From Salinicola salarius (GTDB lineage: Bacteria; Pseudomonadota; Gammaproteobacteria; Pseudomonadales; Halomonadaceae), in the NCBI RefSeq assembly GCF_003206135.1, contig NZ_PZJT01000019.1, forward strand, positions 1-34,812: a stretch of 34,812 nucleotides of DNA. Direction: 5' to 3'. This document shows, piece after piece, positions 25,210-32,995 of the stretch. The notes beneath the pieces were generated by a model, which was not told the DNA's origin, searched no databases, and was given only the letters and a program-made list of their open reading frames with translations. The position numbers were made by a program, and so were the translations under genes. Within the stretch, counting starts at the first letter, position 1. Each line of letters opens with the position of its first letter.

Positions 25210-25739
25210 AGCCGCTGTTCGACACGATCCTGCTCGGCGCGCTGCTGGTCATGCTTCCCGTCATATTAGGCGGCTGCGCGGGGCTGGCCCCGGGCCCGCC
25301 GGACGCTCGCGAAGCGCTGCGGGGGCTGGCGGACAACGCGGCGCACGGGCTGCTCGAAGACCCGCCCTGGGCGCCCGCCGACCCTGCTGCCGTCACCATC
25401 CTGCTGCAGCCGGCGGAGGTCGACGCCACCTTGCCGATCACGCCCGATGCGCTCAACGAAGCGTTGGCACGCGGGCTGCTTAGCCAGGAAAATTCCCCCC
25501 ATGTCCTGGACTGGATGCCCGCCTCGATGTCGCGGAGCAGCAGCGAACAGTGGCTGCTGCAGGCTCGCCTGAGCGCCGAGGCGCCGCCACTGCGCTTGAG
25601 CGATCGCGTCCTGCAGCCCTATCGGCTGCAGTTCGACCTCTCCCGGCCGGGGAAAGAGCGCTCCCACTGGCAGTGGCAAGCCAGCGGTGCGGTGGATCTC
25701 GATGCGCTGCCGGCGACCGAATCCACGCCGGCGCCGTGA
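25206..25739 (+). CDS. Hypothetical lipoprotein
   Basis: A 177-residue protein with a type II signal peptide: hydrophobic stretch at 8-20 followed by the lipobox ILGGC with the acylated cysteine at C24. The next residues are Ala-Gly, not Asp, so sorting to the outer membrane is expected. The mature part has no recognised domain; it contains LLQPAEVDATLPITPDALNEALARGL and ends in a Pro/Thr-rich tail. It is translationally coupled to the hydrolase gene, which hints at a shared envelope-lipid role, but this is only context. Confidence 0.82.
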   Translation: MKPLFDTILLGALLVMLPVILGGCAGLAPGPPDAREALRGLADNAAHGLLEDPPWAPADPAAVTILLQPAEVDATLPITPDALNEALARGLLSQENSPHVLDWMPASMSRSSSEQWLLQARLSAEAPPLRLSDRVLQPYRLQFDLSRPGKERSHWQWQASGAVDLDALPATESTPAP

Positions 25740-25825
25740 GCCTCGCCGGCAATCACCCGCTATCCTTGTCCGCCATCGCCAACTGTTACGCTCGACCACG
25801 ACCACCCTTCACATCGCCAACGTTC

Positions 25826-26947
25826 ATGACCGAGATGCCCATGTCACGCTTTGCTCGTCACCTCGTCGACCAGGACGGTCCCCACAACCCGTTCCCCGGG
25901 CTGCAGGCGCTGGAACGCCGCCTGGGTCATTCCCTCCCCCACCGCATCGGCTCCAACGAGGGGCTCGATATGCCCCACCGCGCGCTGACGGCGCGATTCG
26001 GCGGCGAGTTCGCCGATCTCGCCCGCACCTACGGCGACGCCGAAGCGTGGCAGGTTCGCCGGCTGCTGGCCGAAAGCCTGGCGCTGCCGGAAGACGCTCT
26101 GCTGGTGGATGCGGGCGCGGACAGCCTGATGGCGCTGACGCTGCGCGCCCTGTGCGAACCGGGCGACACAGTCATCACCAGCGCGGGCACCTATCCGACC
26201 TGGAGCTACTTCGTACGCGGACAGGGCTGTCGTCAGGTGGAAATCGAGTACGCGACCGGCCCGGGGTATCTGGCGCCGGATCTCGGCGCGCTGGCGGCCG
26301 CGGCCAATCGCGAGAACGCCCGCGTCGTCTATCTCGCCAACCCGGACAACCCGAGCGGCCACCTCCACAGCGACGCCGACGTGATGACGCTGCGCGAGAG
26401 CCTTCCCGACGACTGCACGCTGGTGCTGGACGAGGCCTACCATGACTTCCGCGACGATGCGTGGCCGCCGGCCGCCAACGCGGTATGGCCCGGCGTGATC
26501 CGGCTCCGTACCTTTTCCAAGGCTCACGGGCTCGCCGGTCTGCGCGTGGGTTATGCCATCGCCACGCCGGAAACCCACGCCATGCTGTCGAAGGTGAGGA
26601 TTCACTACGCCGTATCCTCGCTGGCGCTGGCGGCCGCGGAAATCGTGCTGCTGCATCCTGACGAAACTCGCGAACACGTGGCGGCGGTGGTGAACCGGCG
26701 CGAGGCGCTAAGCCAGTGGCTGCGCGAGCGCGGCGCCGAGGCGCTGCCCAGCACGACCAATTTCGTCGCGCTGCGACTGCACGACGCCGAACAGGCCAAG
26801 ACGGTCCACCAGCGGTTGCTGGCGGAGGGCACGCTGATTCATCGGCCGGCACACCCGGCGCTGGGCCACGTGCTGCGTATCAGCGCGCTCGACGACGCGC
26901 TGGTGCCGGGACGGCTGGATGCGCTCGCCGCGGCGCTGGGGCGTTGA
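25826..26947 (+). CDS. Class I/II aminotransferase, histidinol-phosphate aminotransferase-like
   Basis: A 373-residue PLP enzyme. The internal-aldimine lysine is K232 in LRTFSKAHGLAGLRVGY; other cofactor residues are N175 in ANPDNPSGH, D202 in VLDEAYHDF and R240. A substrate-carboxylate arginine is in HVLRISA near the C-terminus. It resembles HisC and related enzymes, but there are no other histidine genes around it, so it may be an aromatic or other specialised aminotransferase. The start is uncertain: ATGs at 25826, 25835 and 25841 are in frame and none has a strong Shine-Dalgarno. It ends 43 bp before the convergent emrA-like gene. Confidence 0.88.
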   Translation: MTEMPMSRFARHLVDQDGPHNPFPGLQALERRLGHSLPHRIGSNEGLDMPHRALTARFGGEFADLARTYGDAEAWQVRRLLAESLALPEDALLVDAGADSLMALTLRALCEPGDTVITSAGTYPTWSYFVRGQGCRQVEIEYATGPGYLAPDLGALAAAANRENARVVYLANPDNPSGHLHSDADVMTLRESLPDDCTLVLDEAYHDFRDDAWPPAANAVWPGVIRLRTFSKAHGLAGLRVGYAIATPETHAMLSKVRIHYAVSSLALAAAEIVLLHPDETREHVAAVVNRREALSQWLRERGAEALPSTTNFVALRLHDAEQAKTVHQRLLAEGTLIHRPAHPALGHVLRISALDDALVPGRLDALAAALGR

Positions 26948-26990
26948 GACGGCTGGCGGCGATGGTGCCAGACTTCGACAGTCCGCGAGC

Positions 26991-28061
26991 TCAGTCGGCC
27001 GCGGTGTGGATTTCGGTTTCCACCGAGAGCCCGACCTTGAGGCGGTCGAGTCCGGGCTGACCGGGGTCGAGCGCGATCTTGATCGGCAGGCGCTGAACGA
27101 TCTTGGTGAAATTACCGGCGGCGTCGTTGCTCGACACCGGCGAGAAAGTCATACCGGTAGCCGGCGACAAGCTCCTGACATGCCCCTTCAGCGTCAGTTC
27201 GGGATAGGCATCGACCGAGACGGTCACCGGCTGGCCGACGCGCACCTGGGTGATGTCGACTTCCCGGTAATAGGCCGTGACGTAGATCGCCTGCACCGGC
27301 ACGATCGCCATCAGCGCGGTGCCGGCATCCACCCAGGCGCCGACACGCGCCGACTGCTCGGCTACCACGCCATCGACCGGTGCCTTCAACTGAGCGTAGG
27401 AGAGCGCCAATCGAGCTTGCTCCCGTTGCGCCTTGGCCTGCGCAAGCTGTGCTTCGATGCTCTCTCTTTGCGCCTTCAGCACCTCTGTTTGCTGTCGCAC
27501 GCTATCGAGATTGGCCTGATCCGCGTCACGCTGAGCGTTCAGCGCCTCCGCTTTCGAGGCCGCCTGTTGCGCGCTCTGCTCGGAACCGTTGCCGTTGCGA
27601 CGCAGCTGCCGGTAGCGCTCGGCATCGAGCCGGGCATAGTTGGCGTTGGCGACGTCACCGGCAACCACGGCCTGAGCATTGCGCACCAGCGCCGGCTGCC
27701 TGGCGATCTCGGCCTCGATCTCCGCCAGCGACGCCTGGGCGGATGCCACCTGCGCCTCGGCTGCATCGACGGCCGCCTGATAGTCGCGCGGATCGACATC
27801 GACCAGTGTGTCGCCGCGCTGAACGTAGTCATGATCTTCGACATGCACGGCAACCAGATTCCCGGAGACACGCGGCGCGATCACCGTGTAGTCGGCATCC
27901 AGCTTGGCGTCGTTGGTCCAGGCCACGGCATCGTCACCCCAGCTGATCCACGCCAGATACGCTACCGCCAGCACGGCGCATGACAGCAGAACGCCGGCAA
28001 CGACCTTCGGTTTACGGGAGCGGGGTTGAACTTCATCGGGATTGGGGTTCATGGCGGTCAT
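26991..28061 (-). CDS. HlyD/EmrA-family membrane fusion protein
   Basis: The periplasmic adaptor of a tripartite drug pump, linking an EmrB-type inner-membrane carrier to an outer-membrane channel. The 356-residue protein has one N-terminal transmembrane helix (about 19-40), a first biotinyl-lipoyl half (YTVIAPRVSGNLVAVHVEDHDYV), a long coiled-coil hairpin (about 90-215, rich in Ala, Gln and Glu), the second lipoyl half (LKAPVDGVVAEQSARVGAWV) and a beta-barrel domain. Its start overlaps the emrB-like stop (ATGA), so it is coupled; an ATG three codons later is also possible. No TolC-type gene is present nearby. Confidence 0.93.
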   Translation of the reverse strand: MTAMNPNPDEVQPRSRKPKVVAGVLLSCAVLAVAYLAWISWGDDAVAWTNDAKLDADYTVIAPRVSGNLVAVHVEDHDYVQRGDTLVDVDPRDYQAAVDAAEAQVASAQASLAEIEAEIARQPALVRNAQAVVAGDVANANYARLDAERYRQLRRNGNGSEQSAQQAASKAEALNAQRDADQANLDSVRQQTEVLKAQRESIEAQLAQAKAQREQARLALSYAQLKAPVDGVVAEQSARVGAWVDAGTALMAIVPVQAIYVTAYYREVDITQVRVGQPVTVSVDAYPELTLKGHVRSLSPATGMTFSPVSSNDAAGNFTKIVQRLPIKIALDPGQPGLDRLKVGLSVETEIHTAAD

Positions 28062-29605
28062 ATCGGCTTGGGTCGGTTGAATCGCGGCGCAAAGGTGCGC
28101 TTGGGCAGCAGGCAGAACGGCAACAGCAGTAGCGCTATCAGCGCCAGCAGACGCCAGGTGTCGGCGTAGGCGAGCGCCGCCGCCTTGGTTTCGACCTGCT
28201 CATAGAGTTGCAGCAGGGCATCACTGGATGGCGTGGCACCAGACCAGCTCAAGGCTTCGCGGCTATGCCCGGTCAATGATGCCGAGTTCGCCAGAGCGAA
28301 CCGCATGGCGCCGATGCGCTCCATGAGGCCATGCACGTGGCGATCGATCGCCAGCGCCAGGTAGTGGCCGATGAGGCCACTGGCCATGGGACCCGCCAGC
28401 GCTCGTGAGGTGTTGATCGTGGCCGAGGCGAACGGCCCTTCCATCGGATCGACGACGGCGGTCGCGGTCATCAGCAGGCCGACCACGACCATCGATTGCC
28501 CCACCGCCGCCATTACCTGGGCGAGATAGAACTGATCGCGTATCCAGTCGGTGGTGACGTAACTGTTCGACCAGCTCGCCGCGGCCATCAGCACGAGCCC
28601 CAGCGCCATGATCCAGCGACCATCGACGCGTTCGAAGTTCAGCACATAGGCGGTCAGCGGCAGCATCAGCAGCGAAGGCAAGGCGAGCGCAAGCGTCACC
28701 GGCAGGCTCTGAAGCGGACGATAACCCTGCACGTCGGCCAGAAACTCCACGGGCAGCGATGCGCTGGAGGCGCCGAGGGCGATCACGCCCATCAGCATGA
28801 AGACGCCGAAGCCGAAGTTGATGCGTAGTACCAGCTGCGGCCGAATCAGCGGATTCGCGCCGAAGCTGCAGCGCACCAGAAACAGGGGCAGCAATAGAAG
28901 ACACGCCAACCCCAGAGCGCGGATCAGGGATGAGTTGAACCAGTCAAGCCGCTCTCCCTGAGTGAACAGGATGACAACGGAAGCGCATAGCCCCCATCCC
29001 AGTAGCCAGCCCAGCCAGTCGAAATGCCGCCATCGCTCCTGGCGAACCGGATCCTGGGGAAGACCATAGAGAATCAGGGCGGCGGCAACCGCGCAAACCG
29101 GTATCACTGCCCAGAACACGAACGTGATACCGAGGCCATGGTTGGCCCAGACCACCACCGGCGTGGCGATATTCGGCGCGAAGGTCGCCGTCAGCCCGTA
29201 AGCCGCAAGACCGAACAGTTTGATCGGCGCGGTCAGGAAGCGAAGGGCCACAGCCATCAGCAGCGGAATCAGAAAGCCATTGGTCAGTCCCTGGAGCCAA
29301 CGCAGGCCGAGCAGCAGCGCGCGTGATTCGGTCAACGTACAGGCCAGTCCGAGGAATGCCAGCGCAAGCACTGCTGCCGTCGCGAACCGGCGCATCGAGT
29401 AGGTGATCGCCAGCCATGGCGCCACGAGCATGCCCATGGCGGCGCCGGTCGCATAGAGCGTCGTGAACCAGCTGCCCTGATCGACACTGAAACCGAGCGC
29501 ACCGCGGATGTCCGCAAGGGCAAGCGATGTCGCCTCCTGGTTGATATCCGCGCCAATGCAGGCCAGCAGCATGCCCACCAGGCCTAGGATCAATCGCAGG
29601 GACAT
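28058..29605 (-). CDS. DHA2-family MFS drug transporter (EmrB-like)
   Basis: A 515-residue inner-membrane protein with about 14 helices, the DHA2/EmrB plan, which exports hydrophobic compounds using the proton gradient. The N-terminal helix contains GMLLACIGADINQEATSLALADI, and a motif-A-like stretch follows (WLAITYSMRRFA). The antiporter helix-5 motif is only partly kept (ITFVFWAVIPVCAVAAALIL). It is probably a partner of the adaptor encoded by the next gene. The start is preceded by GAGAG. A promoter with a consensus -35 inside a palindrome lies about 80-105 bp upstream, between this gene and the marR-type gene. Confidence 0.93.
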   Translation of the reverse strand: MSLRLILGLVGMLLACIGADINQEATSLALADIRGALGFSVDQGSWFTTLYATGAAMGMLVAPWLAITYSMRRFATAAVLALAFLGLACTLTESRALLLGLRWLQGLTNGFLIPLLMAVALRFLTAPIKLFGLAAYGLTATFAPNIATPVVVWANHGLGITFVFWAVIPVCAVAAALILYGLPQDPVRQERWRHFDWLGWLLGWGLCASVVILFTQGERLDWFNSSLIRALGLACLLLLPLFLVRCSFGANPLIRPQLVLRINFGFGVFMLMGVIALGASSASLPVEFLADVQGYRPLQSLPVTLALALPSLLMLPLTAYVLNFERVDGRWIMALGLVLMAAASWSNSYVTTDWIRDQFYLAQVMAAVGQSMVVVGLLMTATAVVDPMEGPFASATINTSRALAGPMASGLIGHYLALAIDRHVHGLMERIGAMRFALANSASLTGHSREALSWSGATPSSDALLQLYEQVETKAAALAYADTWRLLALIALLLLPFCLLPKRTFAPRFNRPKPI

Positions 29606-29683
29606 AAAACTCTCTGACCGCGTAGATATTGGTGATCAGACCTTCGAGAGCATGCAGTGCGGCTCGGGCCTTGGAAGGTGGGA

Positions 29684-29720
29684 AACCTACAGCGTGAAGT
29701 TGATCTTGTCAACTTTACGC
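29684..29720 (-). promoter_or_regulatory. Promoter and palindromic operator of the emrB-emrA unit
   Basis: On the minus strand a perfect TTGACA (29712-29707) is followed after 17 nt by TAGGTT (29689-29684), giving a start near 29677. The -35 lies within an inverted repeat: AAGTTGA (29697-29703) and TCAACTT (29709-29715) are perfect. With one mismatch the arms extend to 12 bp, from 29692 to 29720. This is the size and symmetry of MarR-family operators, and a MarR-type gene lies directly upstream. Confidence 0.72.
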
Positions 29721-29767
29721 CGTGGTATCAATGCCTGGAATCTCGGTGACGCCCGAGGTGCGGCGCG

Positions 29768-30226
29768 CTATTCGCGGGGTTCTTGGCCAGATGGCGTTTC
29801 TTCGGTCCGGCCGACGTTATGGATGATTCGCCTCAGGAAGGCTTCGAGCTGATGGGCCTCCTGCTCGCTGAACCCTTCCAGCGCCGCCTCGGCCAGCGTC
29901 AGACGCACCTGCTCGAGCCGCTGAAAGTAAGCTTCCCCTTCCGGCGTCATTTCCGCCTGGACGATGCGTTTGGGCGTCGAGCGGCCACAGCGTCGAATGA
30001 GTCCCTGCTGTTCCAACGCCTTGAAGGCACGGGCCACCTGCCCCTTGTCGCGTCCGAACTGCTGCATCAACTGCTGCTGCTTCTGATCGGGAAAGCGCCC
30101 TACGAACGACAGCACGCGTTGCTGAAACGGCTGCAGCGTCATCCCCTCCCGGCGAGCCATTTCCTGCAGCCGACCACGGCTGACGAAGCTGAGTTCTCCC
30201 AGCGTGTCGAGGATCTGGCGCTTCAT
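29768..30226 (-). CDS. MarR-family transcriptional regulator
   Basis: A 152-residue winged-helix dimer protein. The helix-turn-helix is at about residues 50-75 (QQLMQQFGRDKGQVARAFKALEQQGLI), the wing at about 77-95 (RRCGRSTPKRIVQAEMTPEG), and helices for dimerisation lie at both ends. Such regulators usually repress a neighbouring pump and release DNA on binding the pump's substrate. The gene lies upstream of emrB-emrA on the same strand, 162 bp apart; the palindrome in that gap is its likely operator. AGGGG precedes the ATG. Confidence 0.92.
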   Translation of the reverse strand: MKRQILDTLGELSFVSRGRLQEMARREGMTLQPFQQRVLSFVGRFPDQKQQQLMQQFGRDKGQVARAFKALEQQGLIRRCGRSTPKRIVQAEMTPEGEAYFQRLEQVRLTLAEAALEGFSEQEAHQLEAFLRRIIHNVGRTEETPSGQEPRE

Positions 30227-30280
30227 TTGATATCCCCTGCGTTGTTCATCGATGCTCGCTGCCCCGCATTTCGGGTCGGC

Positions 30281-31792
30281 TCAAGGCCTGTCGCCGCCCA
30301 GCATTCGATCCAGTTGACGGTAACCAATCGCTTCCATCAGCTGCGCCTTGCCGACTCGCGTTTCACCGCTGAGATCGGCCAGGGTCAGCGCCACGCGCAG
30401 CACGCGATGGTAGGCCCGCGCCGAGAGGTTGAGGCGGTCCAGCACGCTGGCGAACCACTGGCGTTCATCCGAGGATAACGCGCACGCTGCCTCCAGCTCG
30501 GGGCCAGGCAGATGGGCATTGAGTGATCCTCGCGCCTGCTGGCGCTCACGGGCGGCCAGCACGCGTTCCATCACGCTGGCGGAAGACTCGCCGGGCGTCT
30601 GGTCGGTGAGCTGCGTCGCGGGTAGCGCCGGCACTTCGACCTGAAGATCGATCCGATCCAGCAGCGGCCCGGACAGCCGCGACTGATAGCGCTGGATCTG
30701 CGCGGGGCTGCAGTGGCAGCGCTGGCGCGGATCGCCGAGATGGCCGCAAGGGCAAGGGTTCATCGCGGCAACGAGCTGGAAGCGGGCCGGGAAGCGGCGC
30801 TGATGATTGGCCCGCGAGATCAGGATCTGGGCGGATTCCATCGGTTCCCGAAGGACCTCCAGCACATGACGGTCGAACTCCGGCAGCTCGTCCAGGAACA
30901 GTACGCCCTGGTGCGCCAGCGATATTTCGCCGGGCCGCGGCCGCGAGCCCCCGCCCACCAGCGCGACACTGCTCGACGTATGATGCGGATTGCGAAACGG
31001 CCGCTGCCCCCAACGCTCCATGATCGGCAGACCGCAGACCGAGCGCACGGCCGCGACCTCGAGCGACTCGTCCTGGGTCAGTGGCGGCAGGATTCCGGCC
31101 AGACGGCTCGCCAGCATGGTCTTGCCGGTACCGGGCGGCCCCGCCAGCAGCAGGTTGTGCCCACCCGCCGCCGCGACTTCCAGCGCTCGGCGCGCCTGAT
31201 GCTGGCCTTTGACGTCCGCCATGTCGGGCTGCGCCACGCGAGCGCGAATTGGCGCGCCAAATTGGTGCGGCGCGAGTTTCTCCCGACCCAGCAGATGACC
31301 CACTACCTCGAGAATATGCCCTGCCGCGAAGACTTCGACGCCATCGGCCAGCGCGGCTTCGTCGGCATTGGCGAGCGGAACGACAAGGCCGCGGCCCGCC
31401 CGGCGCGCCGCCAGCGCCGTGGGCAGAACGCCGGTGACGGGACGTAGCGCCCCATCCAGCGCCAGCTCGCCGACGACTTCGAGTTTCTCGGCCGCCTCGA
31501 CAGGGATCTGGCCCGATGCCATCAGGATGCCGAGCGCAATGGGCAGATCGAAACGCCCGCCGTCCTTGGGCAAGTCGGCAGGCGCCAGATTGAGCGTGAT
31601 GCGGCGAGAGGGAAATTCGAACCCGGCATTGATGAGCGCACTGCGAACCCGCTCGCGACTCTCCTTGACCGCCGCCTCCGGCAGCCCGACCAGCGTCAGC
31701 CCCGGCAGACCGTTACTGAGATGCACTTCGATCAGGACTTCCGGTGCCTCGAGTCCGAGGCTGGCGCGAGCGCGCACGATGGCAAGGGTCAT
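30281..31792 (-). CDS. comM: YifB/ComM-family Mg-chelatase-like AAA ATPase
   Basis: ComM is a hexameric helicase that promotes branch migration during natural transformation in Vibrio and Acinetobacter. The 503-residue protein has an N-terminal Lon-like fold (1-170; LALDGALRPVTGVLPTAL), an AAA+ domain with Walker A at 218-225 (GPPGTGKT), Walker B (GVLFLDELPEFD), and the C-terminal Mg-chelatase part with a CPCG cysteine motif. I chose the ATG at 31792: the family begins MTLAIVRARA and GGGAGA precedes it. An ATG at 31840 in frame is not supported. The ribosome-binding site overlaps a hairpin. Whether this organism is transformable is not shown here. Confidence 0.93.
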   Translation of the reverse strand: MTLAIVRARASLGLEAPEVLIEVHLSNGLPGLTLVGLPEAAVKESRERVRSALINAGFEFPSRRITLNLAPADLPKDGGRFDLPIALGILMASGQIPVEAAEKLEVVGELALDGALRPVTGVLPTALAARRAGRGLVVPLANADEAALADGVEVFAAGHILEVVGHLLGREKLAPHQFGAPIRARVAQPDMADVKGQHQARRALEVAAAGGHNLLLAGPPGTGKTMLASRLAGILPPLTQDESLEVAAVRSVCGLPIMERWGQRPFRNPHHTSSSVALVGGGSRPRPGEISLAHQGVLFLDELPEFDRHVLEVLREPMESAQILISRANHQRRFPARFQLVAAMNPCPCGHLGDPRQRCHCSPAQIQRYQSRLSGPLLDRIDLQVEVPALPATQLTDQTPGESSASVMERVLAARERQQARGSLNAHLPGPELEAACALSSDERQWFASVLDRLNLSARAYHRVLRVALTLADLSGETRVGKAQLMEAIGYRQLDRMLGGDRP

Positions 31793-31799
31793 AGCGTCT

Positions 31800-31817
31800 C
31801 CCAGGTCGTCACCTGGG
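31800..31817 (-). promoter_or_regulatory. Hairpin overlapping the comM ribosome-binding site
   Basis: In the transcript a 7-bp stem, CCCAGGT / ACCTGGG with a 4-nt loop, includes the three G of the Shine-Dalgarno (GGGAGA, 31802-31797). Folding would hide part of the site, so it could limit comM translation. Confidence 0.4.
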
Positions 31818-31832
31818 CTGTCGCCGCAGGCC

Positions 31833-31855
31833 AAAAGCATGCCGAAGCGGCATGC
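31833..31855 (-). terminator. Rho-independent terminator after ubiK
   Basis: Read on the minus strand, an 8-bp stem (GCATGCCG / CGGCATGC, loop CTT) is followed by TTTT (31836-31833). It lies 138 nt after the ubiK stop and 41 nt before the comM start codon, so it could end the ubiK transcript or act as an attenuator in front of comM. Confidence 0.55.
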
Positions 31856-31992
31856 CCTTCAGCCTATACAACTACATTCTGTTACGCATTATCGCAACCG
31901 GTTGGTAACGACAGGAAGCGGATATGCCACGATACGAGTTTCGGTGGGCGCCAGCCACCCGGAAGACAGGCCTCGATAAAGGCTCGTTTCGC

Positions 31993-32319
31993 TCAGGGCT
32001 TCGTGCCATCCGCGCTGCCATCCTCGTTAACGGCGGGCGGCGCGTGGGGCTCGACCTTGGGCTGGGATGCCTGCTCGCTCTGGAGCGTGTTTTCCAGTGC
32101 TGCGACCTGCTCCTCCAGCGCCTCGACGCGCTCTCGTGTGCGTTGCAGGACTTCCATCATGATGTCGAAATCTTCCCGGGAGACGATTTCCATGCGCTCG
32201 AGCGCCCCGCGCAACACGCCCTGCACGTTACGCTGGATATCCCCCGGCGCCTGAGACGCGCCATGCAACCTGTCACCCAGTTGTCTGGTCAAGCGTTCGA
32301 ATCGGTCCTGTGCCGACAT
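31993..32319 (-). CDS. ubiK: Ubiquinone biosynthesis accessory factor UbiK (BMFP)
   Basis: UbiK helps aerobic ubiquinone synthesis together with UbiJ and the Ubi complex. The 108-residue protein has the BMFP plan: an amphipathic N-terminal helix (FERLTRQLGDRLHG), the conserved VLRGALERMEIVSREDFDIMMEVL (about 34-58), and a coiled coil (about 59-82, heptads in TRERVEALEEQVAALE). The C-terminal ~25 residues are a polar, Pro- and Glu-rich tail. AAGGAG precedes the ATG. It is divergent from the glnK-amtB unit. Confidence 0.92.
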   Translation of the reverse strand: MSAQDRFERLTRQLGDRLHGASQAPGDIQRNVQGVLRGALERMEIVSREDFDIMMEVLQRTRERVEALEEQVAALENTLQSEQASQPKVEPHAPPAVNEDGSADGTKP

Positions 32320-32408
32320 GACGTTCTCTCCTTGCTACCTGATGCGTTGATAACCCGGGCCTGATGATAGTGCCTCGATGGCTGACCATTCAGCATACGC
32401 AAAGTCGC

Positions 32409-32448
32409 GCCATCTCGCCTGCACACGAGCCATCTCGCCTGCGCACAA
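32409..32448. repeat. Tandem 20-bp duplication next to the NtrC sites
   Basis: Two adjacent 20-bp units (32409-32428 and 32429-32448) share GCCATCTCGCCTGC and differ at only a few positions after it. The second unit supplies the left half of the first NtrC site; the first unit carries a degenerate copy of that half (TGCACACGA at 32420). Confidence 0.75.
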
Positions 32449-32456
32449 AAGGTGCA
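32440..32456. promoter_or_regulatory. NtrC-binding site 1 (distal enhancer)
   Basis: TGCGCACAAAAGGTGCA matches the 17-bp NtrC consensus TGCACCAAAATGGTGCA at 13 positions. Its centre lies about 152 bp upstream of the predicted transcript start of glnK. Confidence 0.75.
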
Positions 32457-32471
32457 GCAGAAAAACCCGGA

Positions 32472-32488
32472 TGCATTGCTTTGGTGCA
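32472..32488. promoter_or_regulatory. NtrC-binding site 2 (proximal enhancer)
   Basis: TGCATTGCTTTGGTGCA keeps TGCA at the left and the whole TGGTGCA at the right. Its centre is 32 bp from that of site 1, about three helical turns, the same spacing as the two strong NtrC sites of E. coli glnA. Confidence 0.78.
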
Positions 32489-32574
32489 TCTGCCCGGTTC
32501 GCAGTAACGAGTCGCCATGCCGAGCCGCTCAAAAACCGAAACAAGCCATTGATTTTAAAGCAATAGGCCACGAG

Positions 32575-32589
32575 TGGCATGTGTCCTGC
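32575..32589 (+). promoter_or_regulatory. Sigma-54 (-24/-12) promoter of glnK-amtB
   Basis: TGGCATGTGTCCTGC matches the sigma-54 consensus TGGCACGNNNNTTGC at all defined positions but two, with the invariant GG and GC correctly spaced. The transcript would begin near 32600, about 30 nt before the glnK start codon. Together with the NtrC sites upstream it makes a nitrogen-limitation-induced unit. Confidence 0.85.
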
Positions 32590-32595
32590 CTGTAA

Positions 32596-32970
<375 letters not shown>

Positions 32971-32995
32971 CGGCGCGGAACGAGGAGACAAAAGA

